Positions 1 to 11,356 of a DNA stretch of 64,000 nucleotides are shown here, in pieces. Source of the DNA: Chionoecetes opilio (lineage: Eukaryota; Arthropoda; Malacostraca; Decapoda; Majidae); NCBI GenBank assembly GCA_016584305.1, contig JACEEZ010025357.1, positions 87,001 through 151,000 of the forward strand, in the 5' to 3' direction. The position numbers and the translations under genes are program-made. The notes beneath the pieces are model-generated. The model searched no databases and had not been told where the DNA came from. It saw only the letters and a list, made by a program, of their open reading frames with translations. Each line of letters starts with the position of its first letter. Position 1 is the first letter of the stretch.

Positions 1-480
1 CCCCACCACCAACACCCACCCACTTCCCCCACCACCAACACCCACCCACTTCCCCCACCACCAACACCCACCCACTTCCCCCACCACCAACACCCACCCA
101 CTTCCCCCACCACCAACACCCACCCACTTCCCCCACCACCAACACCCACCCACTTCCCACCACCACCACTTCACCCACTTCCACCACCCAACACCCACCC
201 ACTTCCCCCACCACTAACTCCCATCTTCTTCCCCCACCACTAACACTAACCCCCTTCCCCCACCACCAACACCCACCCCCTTCCCCCACCATCAACATCC
301 ACCCACTTCCCTCACCACTAACACCCACCCCTTTCCCCCACGACCAACAACCATCCCCTTCCCCGACCACCGAACACCCATCCCTTTCCCCCACCACCAA
401 CACTCGTCCCCTTCCCCCACCTCCAACATCCACCCACTTCCCCCACAACTAACACCCCCCCCTTCCCCCACCACTAACTC
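1..480. repeat. 26-bp C-rich minisatellite
   Basis: A 26-bp unit (CCACCACCAACACCCACCC plus ACTTCCC) repeats almost exactly from base 1 to about 150, then decays. The AACACCC motif recurs at 11 and 37, which gives the period. The array ends in a C homopolymer at 481-494. The other strand carries open frames only because the repeat lacks stops; these are not genes. Confidence 0.95.
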
Positions 481-699
481 CCCCCCCCCCCCCCTGTTTC
501 CCTACCTTCACCCCAACGCACCAACGTCCGTCCGACGCACCAACATTTTTTACACATTTCTCGCCTATTGGTCTGATATGTGTGCAAACTTCTCTGGAAA
601 GGCACAGCTTTCTTGCTGCACCCATAAAGGATGCATGTGTATACCATATCGCAATTTTTTTTTATCAGAAACACCCAAAATTCTTCAAGTACTATATTT

Positions 700-950
700 A
701 CCTCCGCCAACGAAGTTGGAGGGGTTATGTTTTCACCCCGATCTGTCTGTCTGTCTGTCTGTTTGTTAGTGTACAGGATTTCTCGAAAAGTCACGAATAG
801 ATTTGGACCAAACTCGGTATACCAAGTCTATTTGGTATAAGGAAGAATTGATTTAATTTTGGATGAAATCTATTGACAACTGTTGCCATGGCAACCAATT
901 GATGGACAATTCGGGTGGACGTATATGTATATGCGCTCATACTGAGTGCA
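700..950 (+). repeat. Dispersed repeat with a (GTCT)n core, copy 1
   Basis: The stretch starts CCTCCGCCAACGAAGTTGG, passes through a short GTCT run near 738-762 and ends with TGCCATGGCAACC and a GGTGGACGTATATG-like end. The CTCCGCC start and GGCGGAGG-type finish of the better copy form a short inverted pair. I remember very similar repeats from many marine animals, but the classification is uncertain. The 3' end runs into the TA microsatellite. Confidence 0.6.
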
Positions 951-952
951 TA

Positions 953-1872
<920 letters not shown>

Positions 1873-1874
1873 TA

Positions 1875-1955
1875 ATCGAATCGCAACTGTTGCCATGGCA
1901 ACCAATTGATGAAATATTCGGGCGGAGGTATGCGCTCTACTGAGTGCCCCCCCCC
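1875..1955 (+). repeat. Dispersed repeat, 3' end, copy 2
   Basis: TGCCATGGCAACCAATTGAT followed by a GGGCGGAGGTATGCGCTC-like end repeats the 3' part of the repeat at 700-950. From 1956 to 2178 I see no gene or further recognisable repeat. Confidence 0.6.
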
Positions 1956-2178
1956 TAGTTATCTCATGTGTTTATGGGCTTCTGGATTAGCGCGGGAAGA
2001 GGAGACCACCTACAGTGAGGGTACCGAGCCGTGGCGCATCGTCTGCCAGTTGCCAGCAGCGTTTTCGAAGCTCGGGGAATTTACAGATTTTGATTGCGGA
2101 TTATTAAAAAACGGCTGACTGGATGCAAAAAGTGACAACATATTGTTGATACACTCGATAATGGCTATACTCTAACTA

Positions 2179-2817
2179 CAGTAAAAGCCTTATAACTCGG
2201 CACGATAGGGGCTCTGGCCCTTGCCGAGTTATTCAATGTGCCGAGTTATGCAATGTCCTCCTCTGATATGGGTATAAAAAAAAAAAAAAAAAAAAAAAAA
2301 AATATTAAGTACTGTAAAAGCATAAAAACTACACTTACCAATGAACGGGTAGCAGCAGGCATGTAATCCAAGGAGAGGGGAGCCTTGTTGTAACATGTAG
2401 AAGATGTTAGGGGGACTCAGTCGCATTTTAACACTGGTATCACTTTAATCACTTTATAATCACAACTCTACTGTATTGTATACAGTACTGTACCTGTACA
2501 ACTTAATTTTACATCACTTGAGCACTTAATTACTGCAACACTATGCCCTGTCCATTAACTCTACCTTCGACTGCAAGTGCATGGGAGGACACAGGGGGCG
2601 GCATGAGCCTCTAATCACAGGCGTCACTATAAGAATCCTACCTGCGCCACCAACGGGCGAGGGCCAACCATCCCAGCCCTCGAGTGAGCCTCCAGGGCCT
2701 ACCATCCCACCCAAAAAAATAAAAAAAAAATAAAAAAAAATAATAATAATTGTCTTTGCCATGCCGAGTTGTATCAAATTCCGAGTTATACAGTGCCGAG
2801 TTATAAGGCTTTTACTG
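2179..2817. mobile_element. Family A element A2 (Tigger/pogo-like, non-autonomous)
   Basis: It has the same inverted ends, TA flanks, order of parts and SINE insertion (about 2540-2712) as A1, and is nearly identical over most of its length. This points to recent amplification or local duplication. It carries no transposase coding sequence. Confidence 0.88.
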
Positions 2818-2991
2818 TACATCAAATTAGGAATGATGAAATGGTCTGGACGATTACTTTAACATTATTCTATGCCTATTCCCACAAAGCATTTCCGGTA
2901 GTCGTGATTGGAGTGTTACTTGATTTATACACTTTTTCAAGCACCGGTGCCACATCAATCCTCCAGACCCCTAGTAAGGCGTATTTATATA

Positions 2992-3735
2992 CCATATTTT
3001 ACGGCTTATAAGACGCACTTTTTCCCCTAAAAAATAACCTGAAAAATACTCATGCGTCTTCCAAGACTAATGTTATAGGAGGTTAGCTTAGGTAGCTATT
3101 CAATTCAGCCTCTTATATGATGTCACCTCAGTAGTTACCTGTTAAGAGTATTTCGAATACCATAAGACATTCAAATCAACTGATCTGTCCTCACCCTGTG
3201 TTGCTTACTATGGTATTGGCGGGAGTCTTTCTGCCTCGGCAGATTGCCGCCAACATAAGAACATAAGAAAATAAGGAAGCTACAAGAGGCCGTGAGACCT
3301 ACACGTGGTAGTTCCTGTTACTTAACACTACCTACATCCACCTCTCTTCCCCATCCATGAATTTATCCAGACTCCTTTTAAAGATCTCTATCGTCTCCGC
3401 ACTGACCACCTGACAACTGAGTCCATTTCAACAACGCCACCTATCGTCTGCTAGTGCTGATTGTTGTTGTTACCATTTACCACCGGGCTGTCACACGTAT
3501 CACAAGCTCTTTTCAGTCCTGGAAATCATCATATACAAGCTAGAAGTTGTACGCTACGCCAAAAAACATGGGAACAGAAAGCAGCAGAAAGACACTTCGG
3601 ACCACAGCCTACCAAGAAAATCAGTAGATTTTACTACTTCCTATCGGTAGAAAATCTGTTTTTTTCTTAGAAATTTCCTTCCAAAATCAGGGTGCGTCTT
3701 CTAAGATGCAGTGTCTTATGAGCTGTAAAATACGG
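2992..3735. mobile_element. Family F element F1
   Basis: It runs between CCATATTTTACGGCTTATA and its inverted complement (CTGTAAAATACGG), with TA on each side. The target duplication is proved by copy F3, where the split LINE sequence rejoins across one TA. Motifs around ATAAGACGCA and GCGTCTTCCAAGAC recur inside the ends. A CR1 tail has inserted at 3257-3443. No transposase was found, so the superfamily is inferred only from the TA target and end style. Confidence 0.82.
3257..3443 (-). mobile_element. CR1-like LINE1, 3' end fragment
   Basis: Read on the minus strand, it ends in the short repeat TTCTTATGTTCTTATG, preceded by the last coding part of LINE1 (compare 50334-51868). It is a 5'-truncated insertion inside F1. 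Confidence 0.85.
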
Positions 3736-4011
3736 TACACTAGGGTCCCACATAAAACGAGAAATTGGTCGATAAACGAGGTCGTTCTATGTGAATTCGC
3801 TCTATGTGAAACACACAACATATGGGAAAAATTGATATTGGTCGATTGGTCCTCCCTACCGTACCTGTACATTTATACTCATTCACACCCATGCATATCA
3901 AAACATATATAAATTATAAGTTATGCATAGAAATGATGAAATAGGCATATTGTTGCTTATCTTAAATCTAATAGGGATTATGTACAGGGGGCGAGACATC
4001 TTGGAGGTCAC

Positions 4012-4344
4012 TCATTCGTCACTGGATGACGACGCAGTGTGACCCAGAGCTCGGAGTGTGGCGAGTGGGAGTTGGCCCTGCATTTCTGCCACGTCCATCA
4101 TAAACCCCTTAAACTCTGACAGGCTGGGCAGGGGTTTATTTGAAGGGCCAGGCTGGGGCTCGTTTGATGGGACAGGCTGTTGCTCTTCGGCAGAGGCAGG
4201 CTGTGGTGCGCTGGCAGGGGCAGCGTTGGTAGGGGCAGGCTGTGGCACATTGGCAGGGTGAATGTACCGAGTCATGAGCGTCTGCCTACGTTCGTTTACT
4301 CTCTGGTTTTCGTCAGGAGCGAATTTTGGTGAGCAAGTTGCCAA
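4012..4344 (-). CDS. Proline/glutamine-rich 110-aa frame, unknown
   Basis: An open frame of 110 codons inside G1. Its middle (about residues 30-75) is low complexity with repeated PQP, PSN and PAS units. The end is a more normal sequence (LSEFKGFMMDVAEMQGQLP) followed by an acidic SSSSDE tail. I do not recognise it. It could be the C-terminal tail of a lost transposase, since such tails are often low complexity and acidic, but no catalytic motif is visible. The overlapping plus-strand frame at 4058-4261 is its shadow. Confidence 0.35.
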   Translation of the reverse strand: MATCSPKFAPDENQRVNERRQTLMTRYIHPANVPQPAPTNAAPASAPQPASAEEQQPVPSNEPQPGPSNKPLPSLSEFKGFMMDVAEMQGQLPLATLRALGHTASSSSDE

Positions 4345-4531
4345 AACCTGGCTTGACTCTCGGTTGCATGCCTTGCCAGAACTGGTCGCGGCTATACCCG
4401 CTCACAGCTGATAACTTGTAAACACAACCACACCGACGATGACACCAAACCACAACGACAAAAGTGTACCTTCGAATGAAAGCCATCAATAAATTACGAT
4501 AACTGACAATATTGTGAATGGATCACTACAT

Positions 4532-5606
4532 ATGAGGCGCCCCGCGGCAGAAGGGTACTAAGCGCCACCGGGGCCATAAATGAGATTTTTACATCGCCAG
4601 AGATCTCAATTCCCGCTCTACAGGATGATGGAGTTAGCATCCTTCTTCCGACATTTCCATAAGGTCGAAAGTCCTTTTGTTTACAAAGTGATTTTCTGCT
4701 TCGATTACTTGGAACACATTCAGGCAGGGAGGGCCGTGGCAGAAGGGTACTATCTCCACACCACGCTCAACCAGCCAATGGGAGACGAGACGCACTCCGT
4801 GACGTCAGAGCGTTGAGCCAATGAGAGCGTCGGATCGCCACCACTGCCGCCTAAGCCCTGCCTTCTTTCCCTCCCTCCCTTCCCTCCCAAAGCAGAGAAA
4901 GCAACGAGTGCTTTCTCTGCATTTACGTATTACTTTCGCCATTATCATGGGTTATTCCAGCAGTGACAATAGTGCCACCTCCTGCGTTTGGCGTTCCGTG
5001 AGGGCTACCTACTGAAGTCAGACAACGAGGCTGACAGTGAGAACACCACCGAGGTCAGACTGCAGAAGGGACTGGCAGCCTGGTCCTGTAAGGTGTTTGA
5101 CCTCTCTGTACCCCGCCTCCCCAAGCACTACAGCCGCCCCTTAGCCCTCAAAAAGGAAAAAGTGCGTGACCTTCAGTACCTCCTCGACCTCATGCCTGTC
5201 AACAAACAAACCTACAACTACATAATCGACGCACACACAGTTGGCCTAACCGAAGACGTCCCACCTGACGAGGACCCCGATGACCTGGATGAGCTGTTGG
5301 AGTACGAGTAAAGGCGTGGAGGGTGGGGTGGAAGGGTTGAGGGGCGGGGGGAAATGAAAGTGGAAGTCAAGACTAGGCTGGATGGGTGAAAGAAAGAAAA
5401 TAAATAAGTACCAATAATAATTTGTGATTATAATTTTTTCTACATCAAATGAAAGCCGAGTTCCTCAGCTTTTATATGATATACAACACTAAATTCTAAC
5501 TCAAACAGTTCTTGAGATAGTCATTCCCAAGCATTCCCAATCTTTAACTGCGTTTTCTGACGAATATTGATTTTGTCGCATAGTACCCTTCTGCCACGGC
5601 GCGCCT
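4532..5606. mobile_element. Element X nested in G1, with a third internal end copy
   Basis: The left end GAGGCGCCCCGCGGCAGAAG and right end, its complement near 5581-5606, are inverted over about 28 bp and include GCAGAAGGGTACTA. A third copy, in direct orientation, lies inside at about 4730-4753. Flanks are AT-rich (CATAT / ATATAT), so the target duplication is unclear. The interior codes for the small protein at 4947-5311. I cannot assign a superfamily. Confidence 0.65.
4947..5311 (+). pseudogene. Unrecognised protein of element X
   Basis: A start at 4947 gives MGYSSSDNSATS, but that frame closes at 5015. A second frame from 4988 runs 107 codons to 5311, so the original reading probably shifted frame near 4990. 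The protein has an acidic N-terminal part (SDNEADSENTTEV), a middle with RLPKHYSRPLALKKEKVRDL and a very acidic C-terminus (PPDEDPDDLDELLEYE). I do not recognise it. The join of an N-terminal-like start and a C-terminal-like end suggests an internally deleted transposase, but this is inference. Confidence 0.45.
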
Positions 5607-5880
5607 CATATATCCTTCACAAGAATGGTTTTTTTGGTAATAATGGATGAGAATTGCACGGTCGCTACCGCCGTTCCCCACCTCATGCCATTCTCACCCC
5701 ATCTCCGTGGTGACACGCCGCCGCCGTGCCCCTCCTCACTCACCCTTGCCACAGCTTGTGCCAGCTGGGCAAGCTGGCTTACAAAAAGTGCCTCAAGTTA
5801 ATAGAAAACGCAAGCTGCCGCAAGCCTTTTTATGGCGGCCTGCTCACCAAAATTCGCTGCCTTATGTGTGGGTTCTTGAC

Positions 5881-5968
5881 TGAGGCAGGAACTACCCTAC
5901 GTTACAGGAACTACCTCGTGTAGGTCTCACGGCCTGTTGTAGCTTCCTTATTTTCTTATGTTCTTATG
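5881..5968 (+). mobile_element. CR1-like LINE1, extreme 3' end
   Basis: GGAACTACCTCGTGTAGGTC then the TTCTTATGTTCTTATG tail matches the ends of the other LINE1 copies. This is a very short 5'-truncated insertion within G1. Confidence 0.8.
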
Positions 5969-6290
5969 AGGCAAAAAAGCTTGGCTTGGCGAAAAAAGCC
6001 AAGCGACTCAGACCACAGTGATGTCACAATGCGCATCTACGTCACGTTACCTGACGTTCTGTACGATATTTCGGACTCCTCCTGTCTATCCTCGAACTCC
6101 TCGGATTTGCCCTACTTTGATGGCGGAATCGTTCTATATGATCACATTCGTTCCTAACAAAAAATTTGGAATTTTATGTATTTAAAGAAAAATAATAATA
6201 ATAAATTAATTTTAAAATTTTAATATTTTAGGTCGTTTGTTCTATAGGGGAAACGCTCTATGCGAACATGTTTTATGCAGGACCCTATTG

Positions 6291-7420
6291 TACTTGCCTG
6301 TCGTCAGGCTGGCGTAATAAATCATCACTTTTTCATACACCGATTTTTGTGACAATAGTAGGGGCTGTAAATCTTTGTTTAAAGCGACAAATAATTTATT
6401 CATTCCCAAGGCGTGGCAACTTTGCATACCCCTTAGATGCCCGAGCTAAGGCCCTCTCTTGCTCTCCCCCTTCCATGCCATCTTGGCCTCTTCAAAGGAT
6501 GCAAACCCTTTTCCTCGTATTGCAGGTAAAATATTTCGCTTAATTTGTATAGTAGCCCCCCTTCCTTGTGCTATAATGAATGAATACGAAGTTGGCTGTC
6601 CCTTGTTAACCATCAAGAGCATGGATTACAACCCTGAATGTGATTATGAGGAGACTAGGCAAGGGAAGCTTCTGCAGGTCCTTTTCTTCCCCCCTTCCAC
6701 GCCATCTTGGCCTCTTTAAAGGACGCTAAATCCTTCCCTCGTATTGCAGACGGACCGTGTATCAGTACCCTACCAGTGATGTAATATCATCACACTCAGT
6801 CATTACACTATGTTGCCCCTGCCCCTTTTAAGACTGGATTATATAGAAATAGGAGAAGTTAAACTATGTTTAACGAGCAATCTTTATATCCGATGTGTTA
6901 TTTATGAGCCTCTAATCATGAGTCATATAGGGAAATGTACATTCCGAGACGATGTGGATTAGTGTTAGTAGTTATGGGAAAGGCCCTTTTTCTCTCTCTC
7001 CCCTCCCCCCCCCCCCTATATGGCTGGATCAAGTGAAGAGGCTCAACGATGTTCAACTAGCAATATTTATTTCCAATGTGTTATTTGTGAGCCCTTAACC
7101 ATCAGTTATATAGGGAAATGTACGTTTCGAGACAGTTTGAATTAGAGTTAGAAGTAATGGAAAAGGACGTTTTCTTTTGTCTTGATTAAGAAAACCCTGA
7201 GGAACCAATGTTTTAGGAGATTATTATTATTTCTTTGTGTGGCATATTTTTATGTGTTTACCAGTTTTTCTCTATCTGTGAAAATGGATTGGCTGATACT
7301 TAACAATGTTGAAGGGTTGTGAATAACGGGAAAATTAACTTCAAAGAGCCGAGGTCGGTGGGACCCATGACTCATAATAATGCCCAGCCAGTAAATGGTG
7401 AGAAACTAAGAAAATCAATA
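6291..7420. other. No gene; two pairs of old diverged direct repeats
   Basis: I see no convincing coding sequence. A segment at 6466-6530 (GCCATCTTGGCCTCTTCAAA to CTCGTATTGCAG) recurs at about 6690-6750. A second pair, about 183 bp apart, shares TAGGGAAATGTAC at 6928 and 7111 with similar flanks over more than 100 bp. These are worn tandem duplications. Confidence 0.7.
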
Positions 7421-7530
7421 CAGTACCCTCTCGAGTTTGGCGATTGCTTTCTTCACAAGGCATAGCGCTAAACTCGAGGATCGCTAAACTCGGGTATTGA
7501 AAGCATTGTAAAAATGCTTATTTAGTTACT
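7421..7530 (+). mobile_element. Family D element D1, left end only
   Basis: CAGTACCCTCTCGAGTTTGG preceded by TA, then repeats of AAACTCG, matches the left part of D3 at 38019. No matching right end was seen nearby, so this copy is truncated or was interrupted by the repeat at 7545. Confidence 0.7.
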
Positions 7531-7544
7531 TTCTCCCCCCCAAA

Positions 7545-7735
7545 ATACCCTGAAAATGCCCCGAGCCCCTGTCTACCCAGCAGTAAATAGGTACCGGGTG
7601 TTAGCCAGGGGTTTGTGACCCACCTCCCAGGGTGGTCGGCCAAAACTAGAGGACAGGAGAGGAGGAGAGGAGAGGACCTATGAGCTTGAGCTTGAGTTGG
7701 GAGTCACCCAGCTGATGCTGTCGGTGAAGCCTTTG
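7545..7735 (+). repeat. Dispersed SINE-like repeat R2, copy 1
   Basis: Contains CTACCCAGCAGTAAATAGGT, then GGTGTTAGCC, CCTCCCAGGGTGG and a GAGTTGGGAGTCACCCAGC end. The same string of motifs appears reversed at 15725-15912 and 19620-19815. It resembles common arthropod SINEs from memory; I did not find convincing A and B boxes. Confidence 0.6.
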
Positions 7736-7836
7736 GTTAGGCGTTCTCCCACATGTAGTATTATGTTGGGAGAGAAACAAAAGGGGGAAGCAAAACTAGG
7801 TGTTTCATTTTCCCCTCATTCCTCTCTCTGCATCAC

Positions 7837-7840
<4 letters not shown>

Positions 7841-7915
<75 letters not shown>

Positions 7916-8485
7916 TCACAAGGGACTGGCCAAGGGCAAGGGCACAATAAAAATGGGTAACACAAAGCCCGCTTAGTTGCCAGTCCCTATAAAGAAGACA
8001 GTAAGAGAATAAAATAAAAACGGGTAGGCCAATTTAGTTCGGGAGGTGTCTTGTTACTCTTCTTTTGAAAAGATTTAATTCATAGGAAAGTGGAAAAATA
8101 GAAACAGGAAGAGAGTTCCAGAGTTTACCAGTGAAAGGGATGAAAGAGTAAAGATACTGTTTAACTCTTGCATTAGGAAGATGGACAGAATAGGGATGAG
8201 AATGAGTAGAAAGTCTTGTGCAGCGAGGCCGCGGGAGTGGGGGAGGCATGCAGTTAGCAAGTTCAGAAGAGCAGTGAGCATGAAAATAACGGTAGAAGAG
8301 AGCAAGAGAAGCAGCATTGCGCCGTGATTTAAAGATTGAAGACAGTCAGCCAGAGGAGAGGAGTTGATGAGACGAAAAGCTTTTGACTCAACCCTGTTTA
8401 GGAGAGCTGTATGAGTGGATCCTCCCCAAACATGTGAGACATACTCCATACATGGGCGGATAAGGCCCCTGTAGAGAGCAAGCAA
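7841..8485 (-). mobile_element. LINE3 (Jockey/I-type) 3' end with long poly-A
   Basis: On the minus strand this is the end of a reverse-transcriptase protein, from LALYRGLIRPCMEYVSHVWG through RVESKAFRLINS to LWNSLPV and NLFKRRVTRHLPN. It is split over two frames (8485-8075 and 8249-8034) by a frameshift. A short 3' UTR and an A-tail follow, seen as a 72-base T-run at 7841-7912 on the plus strand. The C-terminal pattern is typical of Jockey/I-like non-LTR elements. Shorter copies lie at 10991, 32395 and 55430, and a noisy one at 25690. Confidence 0.85.
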
Positions 8486-8509
8486 TTGGGATGGAGAAAA
8501 AAAAGGACG

Positions 8510-8860
8510 TCATACGGTATCCCCCCTCACTGAGGGGCCCCCTGTCTCTCATTCTCTCTCATGCGTGCTCTCCAAGAATTCTCCAAGAATTTTTTTTCAC
8601 TTTCAGCCACACGACTGTCACTCCTCCACTCAGCACACAACCCCAGCAGGTACTCCATCTGCCTATCCACACTCCTGTCTCTCATCTCTCGCCATTCTTT
8701 CACTTCGACTTCTCCTACCACTACCTCCAACATCTTTGTTCTAGCATACTCATACCATTCACATTCCAGCATCAAGTACTCCACAGTTTCATCCACTCCT
8801 GTCTCACACATCACACACGTCTTGCTAACACCAATCTTCTATCTGTACATACGACTAGTT
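8510..8860 (-). pseudogene. Non-LTR reverse transcriptase C-terminal zinc-knuckle tail
   Basis: The minus strand reads KTCVMCETGVDETVEYLMLE then C, followed by WYEYARTKM. The CxxC...ETVE(H/Y)xxxxC pattern is the terminal zinc-knuckle of many LINE proteins; the usual histidine is tyrosine here. The frame stays open for about 95 codons. Upstream (8861-8905) lies a short GATCTT repeat. It is separate from LINE3 and too short to classify. Confidence 0.65.
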
Positions 8861-8916
8861 ACCTCTTCAGCAATATTTGATCTTGATCTTGATCTTGATA
8901 TTACCGTAAGATATAA

Positions 8917-9152
8917 TCTTTCTCTGCACCGTCGAGTGGCCTAAGAACACCCACATACTGCCCATTAACTCTACCTACGATTGCGAATGCATCAGAGGCC
9001 ACAGGGGGGCGACATGAACCTCTAGTCACAAGCGTAACTATAAAAATCCTGCCTGCGCCGCCACGGGCGAGGGCCAACCATCACAGCCCTCGAGGGAACC
9101 TCCAGGGCCTACCATCTCACCCCTAGAGGTCACTGCCTAACGGCGCTGTAGG
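8917..9152 (+). mobile_element. tRNA-type SINE, 5'-truncated copy
   Basis: From TCTGCACCGTCGAGTGGCCT through the CCTGCCTGCGCC and GGGCGAGGGCC motifs to CACTGCCTAACGGCGCTGTA. It lacks the tRNA-like head seen in the full copy at 59306. It ends directly in a CA and then a CCCA microsatellite. Confidence 0.9.
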
Positions 9153-9304
9153 CACACACACACACACACACACACACCCACACACCCACCCACCCACCCA
9201 CCCACCCACCACCCACCCACCCACCCACACCCACCCACCCACCCACCCACCCACCCACCCACCCACCCACCCACCCACCCACCCACCCACCCACCCACCC
9301 ACCC
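9153..9304. repeat. (CA)n then (CCCA)n microsatellite at a SINE end
   Basis: CA repeats pass into more than 100 bp of CCCA repeats. It begins in the GGCACACAC end of the SINE. The minus-strand 'GGWV' protein is an artefact of this repeat. Confidence 0.97.
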
Positions 9305-9319
9305 TTGAAACCTTGAAAC

Positions 9320-9560
9320 CTTGAAAGTCAAGGGGTAAATAGAGAACCCAGTCATGCCTCTAAACAACCGGTCACCCATGTGGTACTCCAGGGCGATTGC
9401 TCTGAATAGCCGGCTGGCATTTCATTGCACGGCCAATGGTTGGGCCTTTGTCGATATCTGGGACCTCTTTTTCAAGCATAACCACTTCTACCACAGGGAT
9501 GGGGTGCACCTTTCGAGAAAAGGGGTTCAGATCTTGTCTGAATCCCTTGAAAGGAAGTAG
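9320..9560 (+). pseudogene. LINE1 ORF1 remnant, SGNH/esterase-like end
   Basis: Frame 9354-9560 reads NSRLAFHCTANGWAFVDIWD, then a YHRDGVHLSRKGVQILSE end. A DGxHLxxxG block near the C-terminus is the catalytic Asp-His part of SGNH esterases, which some CR1-clade elements carry in ORF1. The N-terminal part with the GDS serine block is missing. The endonuclease reading frame follows, as expected for a CR1-type element. Confidence 0.7.
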
Positions 9561-10020
9561 GTGCATTGCAGGTTTTTTAAGATAGAGAACCGGGGATTAG
9601 ACACTGGGGTCGGGGTAAAGGAAACCTGTGACACTAGGAGTAGTTTCAGAAGGCAGGGAACTAAAGTGATTTGTAAGAAGAGAGAGAGGAGGGGCTTAGT
9701 GAAAGATATAGGGAAAATGGACAAGAAGAAGAGGAGTTGCTTAAAGGTTTACTATACAAACTGTAGGAGTATTTTAAACAAGACAGATTTCCTGAGAGGA
9801 ATGAATAGTGTAGAGGATGTTGATATAATAGCATTAACAGAAACATGGTTGGATATGTCAGGAAAGGTATTTGATCCGGAGGTTAAGATAGCTATGTATA
9901 AGTTATTTCACAAGGACAGGTTAGGCAGGCGAGGTGGTGGAGCTGCGCTTTATGCAAGAGATGCATTGCAGTGTTGTGTTAATAATGTTATGAAAACAGA
10001 TGATAGTGTGGAAATTATCC
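9561..10020 (+). pseudogene. LINE1 ORF2, N-terminal half of the endonuclease
   Basis: Reads VYYTNCRSILNKTDFLRGM, then DIIALTETWLD and LGRRGGGAALYARDAL. These are the APE-type endonuclease start: the N-containing first strand, the catalytic Glu in LTETW and the RGGG loop. The frame is lost after DDSVEII, where an unrelated insertion of about 2.3 kb begins. The rest of the endonuclease resumes near 12300 (VEVTEGTEKMVLGVVYRPPN). Confidence 0.85.
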
Positions 10021-10560
10021 ACCAACCACCCTCTCAACAATTGGTTGAGTGATGGTTTTGGTACCCCCCCCCCCCCCTGTGAGTGAGGTATTGTCCGCTC
10101 ATCGTAGGGGGTGCGTAGGGATGTATATATATATAATTATAATGGTAATGGGTATTAATTAAGGTAATTTAAGTAAATGATAAGTACTGGGATAGGATAA
10201 TTGAACATTCCCAGTGGTTATTAAGCATTTGCACCTTATATTAGCACCTTAATTTGGAGCGACTGGCTATTGGTCGTCTTTATAATATTGCTCCTATCCC
10301 TGCGTGTATACGTGGCAGGTATTGGTAGGGGTGCCTCGCCGCCACCGACGATTAGACACGTGTAGGTAGGATTTGTGCGGCCGGTCGCCGCTGCTGGCAT
10401 AGATGTCAGAACATCTCTTCTCTGATTATAATGAAGAGATTTGTACATACGTTCATTTTGTACATATACTGTAAAAGCCTTATAACTCGGCACTGTATAA
10501 CTCGGAATTTGATATAACTCGGCATGGCAAAGACAAAGTTTTTTTTAAAGTTTTTTTTTT

Positions 10561-10597
<37 letters not shown>

Positions 10598-10893
10598 TTT
10601 TTTATTTTTTATTTTTTTGGTTGGCCCGCGCCCGTGGTGGTGCAGGCAGGATTGTTATAGTGATGCCCAGGGCCGGATCAAGAGCTGTGGGGGCCCTGGG
10701 GCTCAGCTTTTGTGGGGGCCCTATATTCGCACGAAAATTAAGCACTTTTGTGGGTATTTTGAGGCCTATGTTTGGCAAAGAACTATTAATGCATAGACTG
10801 GTATTCAGAGATAAAGGATGAAACAGAGACAGGCAAATATGTTTTGGTTTTGTAAATTGCCAATGTTTTTAATATTACTGCTTTAAGCTAATA

Positions 10894-11207
10894 CAGGAGA
10901 ACCTCGTTTAACCGGCATTCAAAACAACGGCAGCCTCAAAACAACGGCACTAATCGACCCAGGCTTTTTTTTTTTTTTTTTTTTTTTTTTACTGATAAAC
11001 TCTGGAACTCTCTTCCTGTTTCTATTTGTCCACTTTCCTATGACTTACATCTTTTCAAAAGAAGAGTAACAAGACACCTCCTGAACTAAATTGGCTCACC
11101 CCACTTTTTTATTTTATTCTCTTACTGTCTTCTTTATAGGGATTGGCAACTAAGCGGGCTTTGTGTTACCCATTTTTGTTGTGCCCTTGGCCGGTTCCTT
11201 GTGATGG

Positions 11208-11255
<48 letters not shown>

Positions 11256-11356
11256 ATTTTGGGCGATTCCATAAGAGTAACTCTCAAAACAACGGCAAAA
11301 TGAGTTATCCGGTATGCGCTCCCCCCCGTGGGTGCCGGATAAACGAGGTTCTCCTG
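10894..11356. mobile_element. Family E element inside the hAT-like element
   Basis: Starts CAGGAGAACCTCGTTTAACC and ends with its complement GGTTCTCCTG, flanked by TA. The motif CAAAACAACGGCA repeats at both ends (twice left, once right). A LINE3 tail (10991-11251) makes up most of its interior. Confidence 0.82.
10991..11251 (+). mobile_element. LINE3 3' end inside element E
   Basis: From TAAACTCTGGAACTCTCTTC to the CTTGTGATGG end and a 40-plus base A-tail. It matches the 3' part of 7841-8485 in opposite orientation. It is preceded by a T-run. Confidence 0.85.

Larger units (their letters stand above)
3738..6290. mobile_element. Family G element G1
   Basis: Left end CACTAGGGTCCCACATAAAA and right end GACCCTATTG preceded by TTTTATGCAG form terminal inverted repeats flanked by TA. 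Subterminal motifs CTATGTGAA and GATAAACGAG repeat near the ends. At 2.55 kb it is long for a MITE. It contains a proline-rich minus-strand frame (4012-4344), a separate nested element X (4532-5606), short unrecognised frames (5640-5882, 5966-6157) and a CR1 tail (5881-5968). The TA at 3736-3737 is shared with F1. Confidence 0.75.

Noticed and set aside
1..480. CRISPR-like array
   Set aside because: The 26-bp units follow one another with no spacers, in a eukaryotic context.
7697..7960. Protein with a poly-Phe run
   Set aside because: The run is the reverse of a LINE3 poly-A tail; the upstream part is repeat R2.
9137..9379. GGWV-repeat protein on the minus strand
   Set aside because: Translation of the CCCA microsatellite next to the SINE.
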